From Obelidium mucronatum (Eukaryota > Chytridiomycota > Chytridiomycetes > Chytridiales > Chytriomycetaceae), in assembly GCA_025765595.1 (NCBI GenBank), contig JAIVFH010000010.1, forward strand, positions 372,001-436,000: DNA of 64,000 nucleotides, written 5' to 3'. A model generated the notes under the pieces. The model was not told the origin of the DNA and did no database searches. It saw only the letters and a list, made by a program, of their open reading frames with translations. Position numbers and translations under genes: made by a program. Positions 43,711 through 53,800 of the stretch are shown here, one piece after another (within the stretch, counting starts at the first letter, position 1; every line of letters starts with the position of its first letter).

Positions 43711-45003
43711 ATGAATCTTTTCGAAAAGGAAAGTCTGCGACGGTTATGTAAAATCTGCCCACCGCCGTCATCAGCTTCATGCACCTGCGAGTGGATAATA
43801 CAAAAAGCGCCATTAATACCTATCCTTCAAAAAGGGCCAACGTAAGTCCAAACGAACGTATATGTTGTTAAAACTCATCAACAAAAAAAAAAAACTGAAA
43901 CAAGAAAAGATGTGGTCTTGTTGCTTTAACGATCGCTGCCAATTACTTCAACTGCTTGAAAATGGATCCGTCTTTCAATGCTGGCGATGATGGTCATGAC
44001 GATGCGGCTTCTACTAATTTCAAGACGGGATCAATGTTATTGTCATCGAGCGACCGCGTTCGAGATCATAATCAAGATCCAAAATCAAAACTGCAACCTT
44101 GTACTTCTCCTCCTCCACCACCTCCTCCTCCGCCTCCTGCTCCTCCAACGCAATCATCGAAACCAAACGGCGCCACCACGACACCAACACTGTACTCGGA
44201 AACCCTAGAAACTCTTCTATCAACCGCGCAATCGCTCAGATACACATGGAAAGGCGAGATATTCTCAGCTGAATGGCTTGCCGAGTTGGCACGCCGACAA
44301 TACAGCTTACACGCTTCCGTAGTGGAATGGAAGCCGTCAAAGCCAATAGGGACGAATCAGCAGGAACAGGATTTGATAAAAGAGTGTCTATCAAAGGGCG
44401 GGCTTTGCCTTGTCGCGTATGACAAGGACGGGAACAATGAACCGTGTTTGAAAGGAGGCTCGAAGGCGCATTGGGCGGTTATTAATGGTTGGGGGGTTTC
44501 AATCAACTTTATCATTTCTGACAGATTGGGGTTTTTGACGGGTTCACAAAAAAAAAGGTTTCGCTTATCGAGGGAAAGCGACCATCGGTGATGGAGATGA
44601 TTCCAGTTCCAAAAGACCCGAGTTTTTGCTGTGTTTCCATGGAAAGTCTTTGCATCAAGCGGTTTGGTCGTATGAAAGCTTGCAGACGAGTTGCTGGAAC
44701 CTGGCACGAGTAAATGATGTTGTTCTTGGAATGTCAGTGTCAAATTTTTTTCGGAAACACTGGAATGACATGGGCCGTGATAATGAATCACTTGTAGATG
44801 CACCAGCGATTAATGAGGAGGATGACGACGACTATTTGGTCGACGCGATGTCGGTCACAGCAACAGCAGCAGCGGTAAAATCCACTGGAAGGGACGGGTA
44901 TATTCTTCCTAATTCGGATGGGATATTGACGGAATCGTTGGCAGGAAAACTTGTTTTGATTTATTCGATGGATCAAGCGCACTTCAGCAATGGCATTCTG
45001 TGA
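43711..45003 (+). CDS. ACTMAP: Actin maturation protease (ACTMAP/C19orf54) homologue
   Basis: Cysteine protease family that removes the acetylated N-terminal residue of actin. Exons 43711-43841, 43910-44487 and 44558-45003 encode 384 aa, all in phase. Exon 1 ends IPILQKGPT and joins CGLVALTIAANYF, giving the catalytic-Cys block TCGL. A Pro-rich insert (ten prolines at about 44109-44138) follows, then FSAEWLAELARR, CLVAYDKDGNNEPCLKGG, the catalytic His block HWAVINGF and GKSLHQAVWSYESLQTSCWN. The third exon start (AAG acceptor at 44557) is supported by VINGF. Together with profilin-4 in the same window it hints at animal-like actin handling. Confidence 0.85.
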
Positions 45004-45463
45004 AGGTGAACGCAATGGGTCGGTTCGGATTACAGCTCATTGCTTTAGAATCGGGAGGGAATAAATAATAAAATTCTTTCCCGCTGAACCAAAGAAGATG
45101 GTGCACTATATTTGTATGTTTCTGCATTCCAGCTTTTTTCTGTGTTCATATCATTATTCTTTAACTTAACTCATCGAAGGTATATATTATACTATATATT
45201 CCTTGGCGAGCCATATTTTGTTGGTTTCCGTGAATGCAATCGGAGCAGAAGTTTTCAATCCCGACGCGGGTAATGCCAACGTGAATTACTTTTTGGTTTT
45301 TTTATTGGTGGGTCGGTCATCTGTTATATGTTATGAATTGAGTCAAACGGCATAAAACTGCCAAAAATGCTACAAGTTTAAAATAAATAGAAACATACTG
45401 ACGGGTTTACGCTGTATTTATTGAGGGAATGGAACGGATTACGAAAAAAAAAAAAAATGAAAC
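45004..45463. other. Intergenic stretch between convergent genes
   Basis: AT-rich, with AATAAATAATAAA near 45060 as a likely polyadenylation region of the ACTMAP gene and an A-run near 45443. No gene seen. Confidence 0.6.
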
Positions 45464-46021
45464 TCATCTCTTCACCGACTGCTTACGCCACATGCAAACC
45501 CCACAGCCAACAATCAACACAAACACGCCCACAACAATATAAGGAACCACATCCAAAAACTTGCACGTGGATCTAGCTGCCTCGATTCCAGAGTTCAAGT
45601 CCAGCCCCGCTGGCACGCAGGCAGTCGAAAACTGCTGCAACGCAATGGGGACAGCAGGGCCACAGAAATCAAGCTTCAAAGAGCCTTGCTTCTTGGATTC
45701 AATCAGTACTTTTGAGAGGTTTGTGAAGGAGTCTGTGCATTGGTGGAGGATTAACGTGGCGGTGCTGTTGGTGTTGGTGTTGGTAGCAGCGGCGGTGGTT
45801 GTAGCAACAGGATCCCATTTACAAGACGTTTCGAGTTGATGTAAACCGATAGTGAAGTTGTATGTGGGGTAGCAGGCGGCTGTGAAGGCTTGGAAACTCT
45901 TGCGTGAGTAACAGATACTGGAAAAGGAGTCTGGGTTTTGGGTGAGCGCCATGTCGTAGACCAGGTCATGGAAACTGTTCTGGCATGCGGTGATAATAGC
46001 GGCTGTTGTTGCTGGGTCCAT
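45464..46021 (-). CDS. Single-pass membrane protein, Cys-containing
   Basis: Single-exon 185-aa protein from ATG 46021. About nine cysteines are spaced through the N-terminal region, NFT, NST and NLS sequons, a Thr/Asn linker, and one strong transmembrane segment near the C-terminus (VVPYIVVGVFVLIVGCGVCM) followed by a basic tail RKQSVKR. No N-terminal signal peptide is evident, so an upstream exon may be missing or topology is set by the TM segment alone. It resembles small fungal surface or vacuolar membrane proteins in layout only; no family was recognised. Confidence 0.6.
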   Translation of the reverse strand: MDPATTAAIITACQNSFHDLVYDMALTQNPDSFSSICYSRKSFQAFTAACYPTYNFTIGLHQLETSCKWDPVATTTAAATNTNTNSTATLILHQCTDSFTNLSKVLIESKKQGSLKLDFCGPAVPIALQQFSTACVPAGLDLNSGIEAARSTCKFLDVVPYIVVGVFVLIVGCGVCMWRKQSVKR

Positions 46022-46239
46022 AGTGGGTTTTTTTTAATGAGGTTTGGGCGTTTTGATTCTTTTTTTTTTTTTTTTTTGATGTCAAGTCCGCAATTTTTCA
46101 AAATTTGTTCATTACTCAGGATTATCGATTCCAAAAAGAAAACTACACTTTAACTAATATATAAAATTTAAATTGTATTGCATTTATCGCGTCTAACTGT
46201 AAAAAAAAAGAAACAGAAAAACACCCCTTCGCCACCGTT

Positions 46240-48102
46240 TCAGTAGTAAACGCCAAGCGACGTTTTACTTCTCCGCAGAATATTTGAAGGCCTCGAACAA
46301 GATCCAGCAGAATCGAGATTCAATCGACTGATTCTCAACATTCCTTCATCTTCAATCGTTGCAGGATAATAGTCCGCAGCTGCAGCAGAAGCAGTGGTAG
46401 CCCCAAACAAGTAATCAACATAACTCCTTCGAGGAGTCATTGACGCTGTGGTTGTGGTCGTATTCGGAATGGAACTATTTATCGAATCGTATCGCGGGAT
46501 ATTGGATTCACGAAACAATTGCGCCATGGAGGAAGTTGAAATCAGAGGGAAGCTTGAGGACGGACGTCGCGATAATCGAATTGGATCGAGTTGATAATTC
46601 TGAGGGTGTGTGGGTATCATGTTGGTGGAGGAGTTGACTAGGGATGAGCGAATCGAGCAGGATGGCGGCCGCTGTTGATGCTGTGACAGAGGTGTAACTG
46701 AAGTTACAGATCGACGTTGTTTGAGGTAGTTCCAGTGGTCAGAATCGTCAGTAGAGGCTTGTGGAGGTTTTGAAGTTGATGATCCACCGCCTCCGGTAGT
46801 ATTTGATGCATCTCGCGCTGCTTTGACACGTTCAGAGGCTGTTGCGGGTCGTAGCTCGCCGTATTCTTCCCTGCTAGTGTATTTCTTTGTGACAATCATG
46901 TTGGAGTTTGCAAGCGATTGATGTAGTAAATTATTGTGTGTTTCGTAGTCGCGATTCGAAAGGCCGCCGGGTGGTGTAGAAGATATAGGGTATGCTTTTG
47001 CAAATGTCATGGGCGTGTGTTGGACATAGGAGGCTTTGGGTGCAAGTCCCGATACAGGACGAAGAGACTTTTCGAGAGCGAGAAGAGTTTGTCGCCGTTG
47101 ACGAGGTGTCATTCTTGGAATCGATTGTTGCTGTTGTCGTGCAGAAAGAAGACGATTGGTTTGAATTTTTCTGAATTGCGCACCGACGTCTTGAGAATGG
47201 GGGTCCCAAAAACTGCACCATGTATCATCGGGAGTCGCACTCTCGGTTTCTGGTTGATCCCTTTCGTCGAATACTTCTTCTTCTTCTTCAAGTCCTTGAC
47301 TATCCCTCTTCCTCGGTTTCGAAAGATTTGATTTGACTTTGACGCGAATTGAATCTTCCAGTAGATTGTTGTTTTCATTGTCATGATCATCGATTCCAAA
47401 TTCCTGGTCAATGTCAGCCAACGTTTCACCCTTGTTTTCTTTTTGCAAGACTCTCTTCCCACGCGGTACTTGTTGAAATTGCTTCTGCACTTCCGCGTAT
47501 TCGCCTTCACCTGGTAAATCCCCCCCGCCACCTGGCTTTCCCAGCTTCACGTGCGGCATGGGAATCGGATACGGGTTTTCGGCCATCAGCTTCTGCAGCA
47601 GCAGGGTGTCTGAGTCGTCGGCGCCCCAGGCGCACACGGCAAACTGCTCGCAGGCGGCGGGTTCGAGCGCCGACTCGGCGGCGTTGTGTGCGGCCAGCGA
47701 CACGACAAACTCGACGACTTCGACGCCGTCGTCGCTGCCGCCGTCGTCGTCCGCCTTTCGCCGCACTGTCGCCGACGCGACGCGCGGCTTCGCGCTGTGC
47801 GCCTCGCGCGCCTCTTCCTGCTCCCGCTGCAGCTGGTCGACGAGCCGCGAGCGCGCCGTCGCCGACGCGGCGCCGCTGGGCGGCCGCGCGGCAAGCGACA
47901 CGCCGGCGGCGCGGACGGGCGTCGGCGGCGTCGCTGGTTGTTCGCGGTGTTTCGCGTTCAAGTTGTTCTTTGCCTTCATTGCAAACACAAGCTTCTGGCG
48001 CGTCGCCGGCGTCGGCGTCGGTGTCGGCCGCAGTTTGCCCGCGTCGCAAGTGCGGAACGCCGAGGGCGGCAGCGCCGCGAGGGGCATGTTGACCACACTC
48101 AT
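46240..48102 (-). CDS. 620-aa disordered protein, unknown
   Basis: Single exon from ATG 48102. Residues 1 to about 190 are Ala/Arg/Pro-rich and encoded by very GC-rich DNA (47520-48102) containing a short coiled coil (RSRLVDQLQREQEEAREAH). The remainder is normal in composition: acidic and Lys-rich (GLEEEEEVFDERDQPETES), a WCSFWDPH patch, a Q/R stretch RQQQQSIPRMTPRQRRQ, then Ser/Thr/Asn-rich sequence with RRSYVDYLFG near the end. No domain was recognised. The abrupt base-composition switch inside one exon is unusual. It is divergent from the VWA gene, 187 bp away. Confidence 0.6.
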   Translation of the reverse strand: MSVVNMPLAALPPSAFRTCDAGKLRPTPTPTPATRQKLVFAMKAKNNLNAKHREQPATPPTPVRAAGVSLAARPPSGAASATARSRLVDQLQREQEEAREAHSAKPRVASATVRRKADDDGGSDDGVEVVEFVVSLAAHNAAESALEPAACEQFAVCAWGADDSDTLLLQKLMAENPYPIPMPHVKLGKPGGGGDLPGEGEYAEVQKQFQQVPRGKRVLQKENKGETLADIDQEFGIDDHDNENNNLLEDSIRVKVKSNLSKPRKRDSQGLEEEEEVFDERDQPETESATPDDTWCSFWDPHSQDVGAQFRKIQTNRLLSARQQQQSIPRMTPRQRRQTLLALEKSLRPVSGLAPKASYVQHTPMTFAKAYPISSTPPGGLSNRDYETHNNLLHQSLANSNMIVTKKYTSREEYGELRPATASERVKAARDASNTTGGGGSSTSKPPQASTDDSDHWNYLKQRRSVTSVTPLSQHQQRPPSCSIRSSLVNSSTNMIPTHPQNYQLDPIRLSRRPSSSFPLISTSSMAQLFRESNIPRYDSINSSIPNTTTTTASMTPRRSYVDYLFGATTASAAAADYYPATIEDEGMLRISRLNLDSAGSCSRPSNILRRSKTSLGVYY

Positions 48103-48242
48103 TTTTAGTGCAGTGTTCTAGAAGTCTTCAACAAGAGAGTCAACGAGGAGTCAATGAAGAGTCAATGAGTCATGGAGTCACGCCTGGGCTGCCCAAGTCC
48201 ACTGAAAAATGATATCACGTTTGCTGTGCCACTTTCCAGTGT

Positions 48243-48248
48243 TATAAA
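48243..48248 (+). promoter_or_regulatory. TATA-like box
   Basis: TATAAA about 42 nt upstream of the VWA gene ATG, within the divergent gap shared with the 620-aa gene. Confidence 0.35.
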
Positions 48249-48289
48249 GTCAAACCACTTCTCCAGACAAAAAGCAAAATCGAAAAGAG

Positions 48290-49860
48290 ATGGCTCGGTC
48301 AAAAACTCTCCACTTGTATCCGTCGTACGAAGGATATATCGCAACGATAGATGTGATGACATCGGATGCACCTAGTACCCAAACAGTCTTCAACAATGTT
48401 GTGTTTCTTGATATCTCCGGATCCATGGGAAACAATGTTCAAAAAGTCGTGAATGAAATCCTTCCGATAATGTTTTACAAACTCCGGTGCAAGCCCACTG
48501 ATTCAGTGAAACTGGTAACCTTTGACTCAGTATCTGATGTTCATCATTCCACGGTGGCCAGATTAAAGGAGCTACCAATCCGCGCTAAAGGAGGTACTTA
48601 CATGGCTCCGGGTATCAGCAATCTTGAAAAGGTTTTACTTGCTTTGGCTGATGATCACAACAACACGTTACGCTTGTTGACTGTGTCCGATGGCGAAATA
48701 TTTGATACGGAGGAAACACTGAAAAAGGCATCTGTTCTCTCTGCTTGGTCCAAGAGTCGAAATATGAATGTGGATTCGCAAGCAGTTCGGTTCATGTCTT
48801 CAACTTATGCACAGCCGGATACCCGAGCTTTGTGCTCACTGCTTCAGTTAAATAATTCGATTGCTTCAGCAGTGGATGTGTCTTCAAATCTCGATGCAGA
48901 GGCTGCTGGAATGGAGTTTGCAAATCTGTTTGATTCGACTTTATGCGCGTGCACTCTAGAGATTAAGGTATTGACATTCTTAACCAAGTAATGGAAAGAG
49001 TTTACTAAACCTAATCTCATTCCAAAAACGATTAGAATCCAACAAATACCAATCATCCGAAATTCAAATTATTTCCATGGAATAAAGCCGGAACTTCCGT
49101 GATTCGACTTGTTGAGGGCCGGAATGTATTCTGGATTGACGGAATTCCATCAGAATCAGAATTGAGTGTAAACGGAGAACCAGGAAGCCTCCAAATACTT
49201 GTCCACGACGACACAGAACTGTCTTCTCAAGCCTACGAGTCACTCCTGTACCACAAACTGTCTATAATCATTAACCAAATCAAGGTCCTGAAAATCGTAA
49301 ACACGCCAGACGCCATCGCCAACATCGCTACAATCCATGACTACTTTTCCGGTCTTGAACAAGACCTCCGACAACGGGATCAAACAGCTCAAGCCAAACT
49401 CGACACCGCATCTGGATCCTCCTCACCAACCGACTCTCGCAACAGTCTAGCGAACCGTGTCACCCGCCTCAAAACATCCATCACAAAACGATCTCGCTCC
49501 ATCCTCCAAGAACTCCTCCAAATCGCCAACGACAACAAAGTGAATCAACTCAACTCTGCACAACAAGCAGCGTACCTCCGCACCGCGGACCTCTCCCGAA
49601 ACTCCAAAGGCCTCGCGAAACGCGCGTTAAACTCGTCCACCGGTCTCGACTTTGACGAAATCGCGCGCCAGGAAGTACGAGCAATGCATTCCCACTTGGA
49701 CGAATTGACGGAAATCAACGACTCCAATCACGAAAAGTCCTTTTTTTCTTGGGATACGACTTTAGGCGGGATCCGAACCGTCTGTCAACTCGTGGATGAT
49801 AACCTTCTTGACAATGCATCTGCAAATGAAATCCTTGAGTTGCTTAATATAGTGGGTGTT
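48290..49860 (+). pseudogene. VWA-domain gene, 5' part (split by element)
   Basis: Exons 48290-48967 and 49036 onward. The N-terminal von Willebrand A domain has the MIDAS motif FLDISGSMG with conserved downstream Thr (GGTYMAPG) and SDGE. The second exon adds a beta-rich region and long helices (LRQRDQTAQAKLDT; SRSILQELLQIANDNK). The frame reads ...ELLNIVG and then runs into the left LTR at 49857. Continuation is found beyond the element at 59058. Without the insertion and one TGGG copy the gene would be 1086 codons in one frame. As it stands, a truncated protein with a few LTR-encoded residues is expected. Function unknown. Confidence 0.85.
49853..49856. repeat. Gypsy target-site duplication TGGG, left
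   Basis: TGGG precedes the left LTR and recurs at 59054-59057 after the right LTR. Removing the element and one copy restores the VWA reading frame exactly. Confidence 0.85.
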
Positions 49861-50865
49861 ACAAGTACAATAAATTCTTGTTTGTTTTTATAGTTTTTGG
49901 TTCGTGTGATAGTATCCAGCAATTAAGTTCGAAGACTTGAAATTGTTGGCGTCAATGTGGCACAGTAGGATAACACCAGTTAACCTTTAACACGCGTTCA
50001 ATCAGTTCCAACGCGTCCAAAGTAATAGGCAATAGCAATAAAAGCGGATAAAAACCTTTAACACGCGTTCAATCAGTTCCAACGCGTCCAAAGTAATAGG
50101 CAATAGCAATAAAAGCGGATAAAAACCTTCGCAATAATTCAGATACGTTAACTTATGTGGTAAATCCCAATCAATCGCTCCAATGCAATATACCTTTAAC
50201 ACGCGTTCAATCAGTTCCAACGCGTCCAAAGTAATAGGCAATAGCAATAAAAGCGGATAAAAACCTTCAAAAGCGTAAAAGAAGAATACAAGAGATTAAA
50301 ACCACAAAAATCCGAACATTTATTTGTTTGTACCTTCGCAATAATTCAGATACGTTAACTTATGTGGTAAATCCCAATCAATCGCTCCAATGCAATATAC
50401 CTAGAGTTCCCCAACCATTGTTAACATATCCCTTAACACTCCTTCCTTCAAACCTTTAACACGCGTTCAATCAGTTCCAACGCGTCCAAAGTAATAGGCA
50501 ATAGCAATAAAAGCGGATAAAAACCTTGATCACAAAGAAAAATCCCTCCATCAGTAATAAAAAAGGAGGTAAAGAAAGAATAAAAACCTTCAAAAGCGTA
50601 AAAGAAGAATACAAGAGATTAAAACCACAAAAATCCGAATAAAGAATGATAAGTGGGGGAAGAACATCAAGTTTATATAGGAAAAGCAAAACAATAATAA
50701 AAAAAACAATGATAAATAAAAAGTCCGAGACGATCAGCCACAAAGAACTGGGCGATCGCTCTAGGAGAATTCCTGGTGTTGGTTTTGAAGCAGCGTCGGC
50801 CGTTCCGCGGAAATCTCGAAAATCAATGAAGAAATATTTGACGCAAAACCCGAGTGCGAGTAACA
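49857..50865 (-). repeat. Gypsy 3' LTR (left copy)
   Basis: 1009 bp from TGTTAC to GTAACA. It matches 58045-59053 at an offset of 8188; one difference (G at about 50568, A in the other copy) was seen. It encodes the last 34 residues of the pol frame at 50761-50865. Confidence 0.93.
49984..50640. repeat. Modular internal LTR repeats
   Basis: Three repeat modules, all beginning CCTT, are shuffled inside the LTR. A (about 71 bp, starting CCTTTAACACGCGTTCAATC) at 49984, 50055, 50193 and 50453. B (about 67 bp, CCTTCGCAATAATTCAGATA) at 50126 and 50333. C (about 53 bp, CCTTCAAAAGCGTAAAAGAA) at 50264 and 50588. The right LTR carries the same set. Confidence 0.85.
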
Positions 50866-53800
50866 GTCCTTTGAACCCAGCGGTAGCAATGCGTCGTCCC
50901 CTGACGCAGAGAAAACAGAGACTTGAGCCACATGGAAAGAATTCCCAACAGAGACAGCATCAGTTACTTCTTCAAGCGAGACAAGCTCAGATAATTCGTC
51001 AAGGTCTTCAAACGGATCAATGATAGTACTGGTGAGAATAGCAGAAATCAACGGGTGGACATCAGAATCAGAAACTTCAACTTCATCCCAAAACAGCGTC
51101 GTAGAACTAAAAGCCATTGGAGGATACCAGAGCTTGAGATGGTCACCAGAAACAGGACGCTTGCGTTTTCTTCCGTCTAATTCCTTCAAGACATAGGTTC
51201 CCTCGCGAACATCATGAATAATAAACGGACCATACCAGACATCCTTCAACTTGCGATGAAAATGATCGTGCATGTTTGAGTCGAAGATAAGAACTGCATC
51301 GCCAATATTCAAGCGCTCAGACCGCAGTTGTTTCTTGTGTTTTTCATTGTAGTAATCCGCGCCTTTCTTTCGATTCTCCTCAATTTGGCGTTTTACATGT
51401 TCAAGATCCGAAATGCGACGCTCCAAGACTCGCATTCTTCCAGCCAATAAGTCAACCAGAGACATTCCTTCGCGAAAATTGATGATAGAAAATGATTCTT
51501 GAACAATATCCAGATGCATAAACGGCTGCTGATAATAAACAATTTCGTATGCTGAATATCCGCGATAATTCGTGTGAATATTTGCAGCCAAACATGCGTT
51601 AGAGACGCGTTCCGCCCACTTCTTCGGATCGCTTCGACAAGACCTTGCAATCGCGCCCACTAATGGAGTATGTCGCCGTTCGCCAGGACCAAGACCTTTA
51701 TGATTGTGAGGAGCTATGAGACGGATTTCAATTTTGTACAAATCATAAATTGCCCTCGCATCCTTTGAAGACATTGAGCTCGCGTCGAAACAAAATAATG
51801 CCGCATAGCCGTAACGATGTAATACATCCTGAATGGTCCATTTCATAGCCGCTTCCCAAGTTTGACGCTTGAATGCTTTCGCTTCGTTGAGTCCAGAAAT
51901 CCCTTCAGTCAAGTGCCATAACTGCCGAAAGCCGTTCCCAGTTTCCGGAAATTCACACCAGTCGCCATACCAAACCAAGAATAATGTCGTTGGAGTCTTT
52001 GAAGGTCGCACCGCCTCTTTTTGACGTTGAAAGGCCATTCGCTGACAATCATCACACCGATCGCAGAACTCCTTGACATCCGTTCGTAAAGTTTTCCAGT
52101 AGTACCGAAGACGCAAAGTTAGATATGTTGCTTCAAACGCCGCATGACCGCCGCCAACACCCGCGTGTGCTTCTTTGATTAATTGAAACTGAATATCCCG
52201 CTTGACCACAACTCGTTTAGGAATATTATCCTTCGACCGTCTAAACAAAATCCCATCGCGCAAATAGAATCCAGTTGCTTTCCGCCGAATAAAAGACTTT
52301 TTCTTTTCTGTTATGCTTTCCGAAAATCCAAAAGTATCCAGATAGTGTGCGATATGGTTCAATTCTTCGTCCGCTGAATAATCTTCTTGAAGAACGTAGG
52401 CGCGCGATCCGGCAAAACGGCAGACAGATACAGAATTCAACATTCGATCGATAGAATCGTCAAGCTCATCTCCATCGTATAGAACTTCAGACTTGTCTTT
52501 TTCGTCATACATTCGAGTGAAAGCGTCGACTATATTGTCCTTTGAAGCCACCACCTCAAACTCAATCGGAAATGTCAGAATATAAGAAATCCAGCGGCGC
52601 ATAGCCATATCGGAATTTGATGGATCGTTGATCATTCCTTTCAAGTAGAGTGCATCGCCGACAACCTTGACACACGGCGCCAATCGAATATGACTTTCGG
52701 CTCGTTTAAGACCCAGAGACAATGAACGTAGTTCCTTCTTGACAATGTGCCAGTCGAGTTCACCAGACGAAAACAAACCGCTGAAGAAGTGTGAAACCCT
52801 TAAACGACCTTGATCGTCTTTCTGCCCCAATGCTTGCGCTTCTGCTTCTTTCGCAGCGTCAAAGTAAAGGTATGGTGGACGACTTACAAAAGCGGCATAA
52901 TCCAGAGTGCAACGGACAGGTGCGTGCAACATAGCATTTTTCAAATTTTCAAAAGCGACAAATTCGCTATCACTCCAACTCCAACCAATCCCTTTGCGAG
53001 TGAGACGAAACAGCGGAGCCGAGAGCAAAGAAAACCGATGGATCCACTGCCGAAAGAACGAACAAAGATACAAGAAGGATCGTAGCTTTTCAAGTGAGTT
53101 AGGACTTGGAAACCGCACCATAGCATCCAACTTCACTGGATTGATCTCACGACCTTCAGGACCACAAATGACGCCAGTTACAAGCGTCTTCATCAATGCT
53201 AAATCGACTTTCGCACCGCTGAAGGTAAGACCCGAATTGATTGCTTGTTGACACATCCATTCAATGACAACCGCATGTTCTCGAACAAAGTCTCTAATAC
53301 CGTCGAATTCAGGTTCATCATCGCGAACAGGACCGCTTCCAGACGCAGCAGAAAGATCATCTGCATACGCGGAGGTATTTCCAGTCCCAGGAGTTACGAA
53401 GACAGACGTAGTGACCCTCTGAGTAATAGCCATAGAATTGCAACCACCTTGAGGTAAGCCCGTATTTCTTATTTGACCAATCGGAGTATTAATAGCCGTC
53501 ATATCTCGACTTTGAACAGCAAGAGGAATCTGGTCAAACGCGGACATCATATCAAACGCCGAGACCAGTTTCTTTCCAGCAATGCGCTCGGTCATGTCTT
53601 CAATCAGGGGGAGACCGCCAGCATCGCGAATGGTAACCGAGTTCATATCTTGTCCATCCATTATAGGTCTAAATTTACCGTCTTTCTTAACCAGTGCCCA
53701 CCATCGATTAGCATATGGAGAACTGCACAACTCATGAAGACCCGCATCAATCCGCTCCTTATAAAAGGCAGTAACGGCATCGAAAATGGCAGGAGGAACC

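Noticed and set aside
47349..48121. Long plus-strand Arg/Ser-rich frames opposite the 620-aa gene
   Set aside because: GC-rich shadows without domain features; the minus-strand frame continues through normal-GC DNA for another 1.2 kb.
49984..50640. CRISPR-like repeat array
   Set aside because: The repeats lie inside an LTR of a eukaryotic retrotransposon and are adjoining modules, not repeats with unique spacers.
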